This document shows, one piece after another, positions 14,555-16,010 of a DNA stretch of 16,010 nucleotides (the first letter of the stretch is position 1; the number at the start of each line of letters is the position of its first letter). The stretch spans positions 1 through 16,010 of the forward strand of contig JABEUL010000037.1 in assembly GCA_013044465.1 (NCBI GenBank), given 5' to 3'. Origin of the DNA: Acidimicrobiales bacterium (GTDB taxonomy: Bacteria > Actinomycetota > Acidimicrobiia > Acidimicrobiales > JABEUL01). The notes under the pieces are model-generated. The model saw nothing but the letters and a program-made list of their open reading frames with translations. It did no database searches and was not told the origin of the DNA. A program made the position numbers and the translations under genes.

Positions 14555-14584
14555 CGAAATAGGACTTTCATTTAGACAACTTCA

Positions 14585-15097
14585 ATGAACGATAAATTAT
14601 ATTCTCTTAGTTTTGTATGCACAGGAAACATCTGTAGATCCCCAATGGCCGAAGTCATATTTAATGAGCTGGCTCACGCAAAAAATCTACCCTATCGTGC
14701 CCAGTCATTTGGAATTGGCCCATGGCATGTTGGACAAGACATGGATAATCGAGCCAGACGGGTCCTAAAACTAAAGGGATATGACCCACCGAGACATTTT
14801 GCCAAGCAGATTAAGAGAGGCCAAATTCCAGAAGGCTTATTGCTGGCTATGGATCAATCACATTTAAGGGACCTTAATAAATTGGTTGGGGAAATTAAAG
14901 CAGATATTCAACTGGGTAGCCAAGTCTTCGAGAAAAAGGCCATGCTGTTGATGCAATTTGCCAGCGATTCTAAAATTTCAGAGGTTCCTGATCCCTATTA
15001 CGGTGATGAAGAGGATTTTAGTCTCTCCTGTGAATTGACTGAAAAGGGATGCATGGGATTGATTGATCGCATTGTTTCTGGTTCTGATGGACAGTAG
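14585..15097 (+). CDS. Low-molecular-weight protein-tyrosine phosphatase family protein
   Basis: A 170-aa cytoplasmic phosphatase. Seen: the P-loop V-C-T-G-N-I-C-R-S with nucleophile Cys12, Cys17 and Arg18 at the N-terminus, and the general-acid loop VPDPYYG with Asp136, both diagnostic. The family dephosphorylates phosphotyrosine through a phosphocysteine intermediate; arginine phosphatases and ribulosamine-5-phosphatase activity also occur in it. Its gene overlaps the following fructosamine-kinase-type gene by 11 nt. This favours a role in repair of glycated proteins, removing the phosphate from sugar-phosphate adducts, rather than in tyrosine signalling (inference from context). Ribosome-binding site weak; length normal to slightly long. 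Confidence 0.93.
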   Translation: MNDKLYSLSFVCTGNICRSPMAEVIFNELAHAKNLPYRAQSFGIGPWHVGQDMDNRARRVLKLKGYDPPRHFAKQIKRGQIPEGLLLAMDQSHLRDLNKLVGEIKADIQLGSQVFEKKAMLLMQFASDSKISEVPDPYYGDEEDFSLSCELTEKGCMGLIDRIVSGSDGQ

Positions 15098-15917
15098 CGA
15101 TCTACTATTCATCAAAGAATTGATTGGTTCAAATGCAACTAGCGAGAAGGGCCTTATTAGCTTGCCATCTGGAGAGTATGTTTTTATAAAGAGTGCAAAA
15201 TCAGCGCCAAGCGACTTTTATCAAGTAGAAGAACGAGGAATTTCCTACCTGGCTGAAACTAATACTGTGCTTGTCCCAAAAGTCTTTTATGTTTCATCCA
15301 GAGGAATTGCCTTGGAGTATATCGAACCTAAAAGTCCAACCAGGTTGGCTGCCGAAAACTTTGGCATTGAATTGGCTAATCTCCATAGGCATAACGAGGA
15401 GATATTTGGAGGGCAGGAGGATGGATATATCGGATCCCTTCCAATGAAAAACACGCAAACTAAAGTGTTTGCGGATTTCTATCGCGAGTGTCGTTTAATG
15501 CCGTTTCTTAAAATGGCCAAGGACAAAGATAGCATTAGAGCTAGCGACATTTCCTCAATCGAGGAGCTTTGCAACATAATGGAAGATATTGTTGACAAAA
15601 ATACAGTGCCATCAAGGATTCATGGTGACCTATGGTCTGGAAATGTCATTTGGCGTGAATCCCAAGTAGTACTGATAGATCCGTCAGCTCATAACGGGCA
15701 CAGGGAGGCAGATATTGCAATGCTGCATTTATTTGGAGCACCATTTTTAGATGTGATTGTAGCTTCTTACAACAGCGTATATCCGCTTGAATCCAGTTGG
15801 AAACAGCGCCTATCTTTGCACCAAATATATTATTTGCTGGTTCACGCAGTTTTATTTGGAGGAAGTTATGGCCACGATGCAGGTTCTGCTGGAAGAAACG
15901 CCCTTAGCCAAATCTAG
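15087..15917 (+). CDS. Fructosamine/ribulosamine 3-kinase family protein
   Basis: A 276-aa kinase of the FN3K family (aminoglycoside phosphotransferase fold). Seen: ATP-binding Lys in EYVFIKSA, the hinge-like ALEYIEP, FGIELANLHR, the catalytic loop RIHGDLWSGNVIW, the metal-binding LIDPSAHNGHREADIAML, and the C-terminal LLVHAVLFGGSYG. All these are typical of bacterial FN3K homologues, and the length is close to the usual value of about 285-300. The family phosphorylates the 3-hydroxyl of ketoamines on glycated proteins; the resulting 3-phosphate decomposes and frees the amine. Bacterial members often prefer ribulosamines and erythrulosamines. The start at ATG 15087 overlaps the phosphatase stop and is preferred to the upstream in-frame TTG at 15063. 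No independent ribosome-binding site is seen, consistent with translational coupling. Confidence 0.92.
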   Translation: MDSSDLLFIKELIGSNATSEKGLISLPSGEYVFIKSAKSAPSDFYQVEERGISYLAETNTVLVPKVFYVSSRGIALEYIEPKSPTRLAAENFGIELANLHRHNEEIFGGQEDGYIGSLPMKNTQTKVFADFYRECRLMPFLKMAKDKDSIRASDISSIEELCNIMEDIVDKNTVPSRIHGDLWSGNVIWRESQVVLIDPSAHNGHREADIAMLHLFGAPFLDVIVASYNSVYPLESSWKQRLSLHQIYYLLVHAVLFGGSYGHDAGSAGRNALSQI

Positions 15918-15980
15918 GAGACTGCTGATTTATTCACCGTAAATACTCGCGATTTTCTGTTGGTTATGGGAAGATGGATT

Positions 15981-16010
15981 GTGGCAATAGGAACACTTTC
16001 AAAACAAGCT
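15981..16010 (+). CDS. Possible beginning of a further gene (partial)
   Basis: GGGAAG (15968-15973) is followed after 7 nt by GTG 15981, and the frame (V-A-I-G-T-L-S-K-Q-A) stays open to the window end. An in-frame ATG at 15966 is an alternative. Only ten codons are visible, so this is a weak proposal. Confidence 0.18.
   Translation, partial: MAIGTLSKQA

Noticed and set aside
1..16010. Defence system, prophage, transposon or CRISPR array
   Set aside because: No nuclease, transposase, integrase, terminal inverted repeats or spaced direct repeats were found; gene content is housekeeping, transport and surface proteins.

Overview
The window looks like a piece of a chromosome from a bacterium of moderate-to-low GC content, most probably an actinobacterium of the Acidimicrobiia or another freshwater/groundwater lineage. 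This placement is inference. It rests on the secreted protein built of IPT/TIG domains plus 'ICDTR' repeats, the two-gene ABC-2 exporter of the 'polyketide antibiotic exporter' type, the tandem VOC protein, the 74-residue Cys/His protein ending in DVRIP, and the frequent TTG/GTG starts. There is no rRNA, tRNA, CRISPR array, transposase or phage gene. It reads as ordinary chromosome with several poorly characterised small or secreted proteins.

Layout. 1-1852 (+): the 3' end of an unidentified gene overlaps by 8 nt a Cys-type sulfatase. 1853-2075: convergent gap with three alternating copies of an 8-nt word. 2076-4391 (-): a large predicted lipoprotein of unknown function, preceded by a SRAP/YedK abasic-site shielding protein. 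4562-6053 (+): a 74-aa Cys/His protein divergent from SRAP, a doubtful 62-codon ORF and a membrane-anchored exported orphan. 6311-8883 (-): a terminator and an ABC exporter (ATPase then 12-TM permease, 5 nt apart). 8973-9746 (-): a two-domain VOC protein. 10068-14006 (+): a 1312-aa exported protein with two TIG domains, three ICDTR repeats and 15 Asp-box/Cys-pair repeats. 14159-14326 (+): a 55-aa cysteine-rich protein. 14585-15917 (+): a low-molecular-weight phosphatase overlapping a fructosamine-kinase-type gene.

How genes work together. The clearest functional unit is the last pair. LMW phosphatases and fructosamine/ribulosamine 3-kinases are known to act on glycated proteins, and here the two genes overlap by 11 nt, which points to a translationally coupled protein-repair module. 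The ABC pair is a complete exporter with its own terminator. SRAP is a DNA-repair protein, and the divergent small Cys/His protein is a candidate for co-regulation only. About a third of the coding sequence encodes exported proteins without assigned function (the lipoprotein, the 317-aa anchored protein and the 1312-aa repeat protein). The most novel-looking items are the 55-aa and 74-aa cysteine-rich proteins and the repeat architecture of the 1312-aa protein, in which the N-terminal flank appears to supply the missing strand of the last propeller blade.
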